A stretch of 5,705 nt of DNA from Gemmataceae bacterium. GTDB lineage: Bacteria > Planctomycetota > Planctomycetia > Gemmatales > Gemmataceae. The DNA lies in the NCBI GenBank assembly GCA_947474875.1, contig CANJKY010000295.1, positions 1 through 5,705 of the forward strand. The letters are read 5' to 3'. The notes beneath the pieces are model-generated. The model was not told the origin of the DNA, ran no database searches, and saw nothing but the letters and a program-made list of their open reading frames with translations. A program made the position numbers and the translations under genes. Below, one piece after another: positions 5,108 through 5,705 of this stretch (position 1 is its first letter; each line of letters begins with the position of its first letter).

Positions 5108-5705
5108 ATGACAGCACAACAACTCACGGTCTCCGAGGCCATGCCTAGCTTCCGTGACATTCTGGTGCGGTTAGGGGCGGTAGCGTCAGGGGTCGGTGAA
5201 GCCTCGGACAGCGTAGGGACGGACAGCGAACAACGACGCGAAAACCTACTGATCGCCAAGAAGAAGGAGGGTGAAGAGTCACTTGCCGGACTGAGTGCCA
5301 GCGTGGACGATTTCGCTGCTCGGTTAGAGAACGTTTTCAATTCATCCGTTCGCGACGAAGTCGAGGTCGATGTAAGCGAAATGGTTCGCCAAACCGAAAT
5401 CGCCCTCCTCGGCCGCTTGGCCAATGCTCGTGAACTGGACGAGCTGCGTCCCGTAACGGAACTCCAAACGGAACTCCAAAAGGTGGTTCGCGGGACAATC
5501 GATGGGGCCGTAGAGCAAATGGTCCGGCTCCTCCGGATCGGCGTCGTGTACTATCCAGCTACCCTCCACCTGTTGACACCTGAAGTGCGTTCGCTCGTGA
5601 TGACCTCCCGCATTCCGTGGTGGGCCCACTTGCAGTCGATGTGGAACCTATTCTGGTCGGCCATCCGCCATCCGCTCTCCGAAACCACCATCGATCTGAG
5701 TACCG
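5108..5705 (+). CDS. Unknown helical, coiled-coil-like protein, 3' end beyond window
   Basis: I do not recognise this protein. The frame is open for 199 codons from ATG 5108 to the right edge. There is no signal peptide. Residues 40-145 are rich in Glu, Leu, Arg, Lys, Ala and Val with little Pro or Gly, suggesting long amphipathic helices or a coiled coil. A perfect 12-base tandem repeat (5456-5479) encodes TELQTELQ (117-124). After residue 145 the sequence becomes hydrophobic and aromatic-rich (VVYYPATLHLL at 146-156, IPWWAHLQSMWNLFW at 169-183), possibly a membrane-associated or buried segment. Codon use differs from the neighbours: seven of eight Gln codons are CAA, against two of fifteen in gatA, and TTA, CTA, GTA and TCA occur. 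This suggests a separate origin or low expression. It may be read through from gatA. No cellular role can be assigned. Confidence 0.72.
   Translation, partial: MTAQQLTVSEAMPSFRDILVRLGAVASGVGEASDSVGTDSEQRRENLLIAKKKEGEESLAGLSASVDDFAARLENVFNSSVRDEVEVDVSEMVRQTEIALLGRLANARELDELRPVTELQTELQKVVRGTIDGAVEQMVRLLRIGVVYYPATLHLLTPEVRSLVMTSRIPWWAHLQSMWNLFWSAIRHPLSETTIDLST

Noticed and set aside
3355..5122. Very long alternative frames over gatA on both strands (plus 3355-5106, minus 5122-3602)
   Set aside because: They are Arg/Gly/His-rich GC artefacts. The gatA frame carries the complete amidase triad and normal length.

Overview
The window looks like chromosomal DNA from a GC-rich planctomycete, probably a Gemmataceae-type organism. 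This is inferred from the gene content: a lipid A Kdo transferase (Gram-negative type envelope), a four-cysteine ribosomal protein L28, a gatC-gatA pair, a secreted Gly/Pro-rich zinc-ribbon protein, and several hairpin repeats between genes. The genus cannot be fixed from the sequence alone.

Layout, left to right. Positions 1-777 (minus strand) hold the start of a secreted, Gly/Pro-rich protein with a C-X2-C...C-X2-C zinc ribbon; it runs off the left edge and has a good sigma70-like promoter at 812-840. Divergent from it, 928-1305 (plus) encodes a small four-helix membrane protein of the DUF486/DMT_6 family from a GTG start. This gene converges on, and overlaps by 35 bases, waaA (kdtA) on the minus strand (2574-1271). 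waaA encodes the Kdo transferase of lipid A synthesis and is frameshifted as read, at a G6 run inside a GC-rich hairpin. After an intergenic region holding a 51-base cloverleaf-like palindrome and a promoter, a plus-strand block follows: rpmB (L28), gatC and gatA. The last two are subunits of the GatCAB amidotransferase, which makes Gln-tRNA(Gln) and/or Asn-tRNA(Asn). A plus-strand reading frame at 5108, of unknown function and with different codon use, starts 36 bases after gatA and runs off the right edge, in a place where gatB might have been expected.

The known genes are housekeeping functions: translation (rpmB, gatC, gatA) and outer-envelope glycolipid (waaA). The most unusual material is between and inside them. 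Four different inverted repeats lie within about 1.7 kb (1863-1889, 2616-2666, 3097-3149, 3481-3582). Two of them fill the leaders of gatC and gatA, which lack visible Shine-Dalgarno sites. No complete new multi-gene system is visible. The best candidates for something undescribed are the family of structured repeats, the unknown gene at the right edge, and the secreted zinc-ribbon protein at the left edge.
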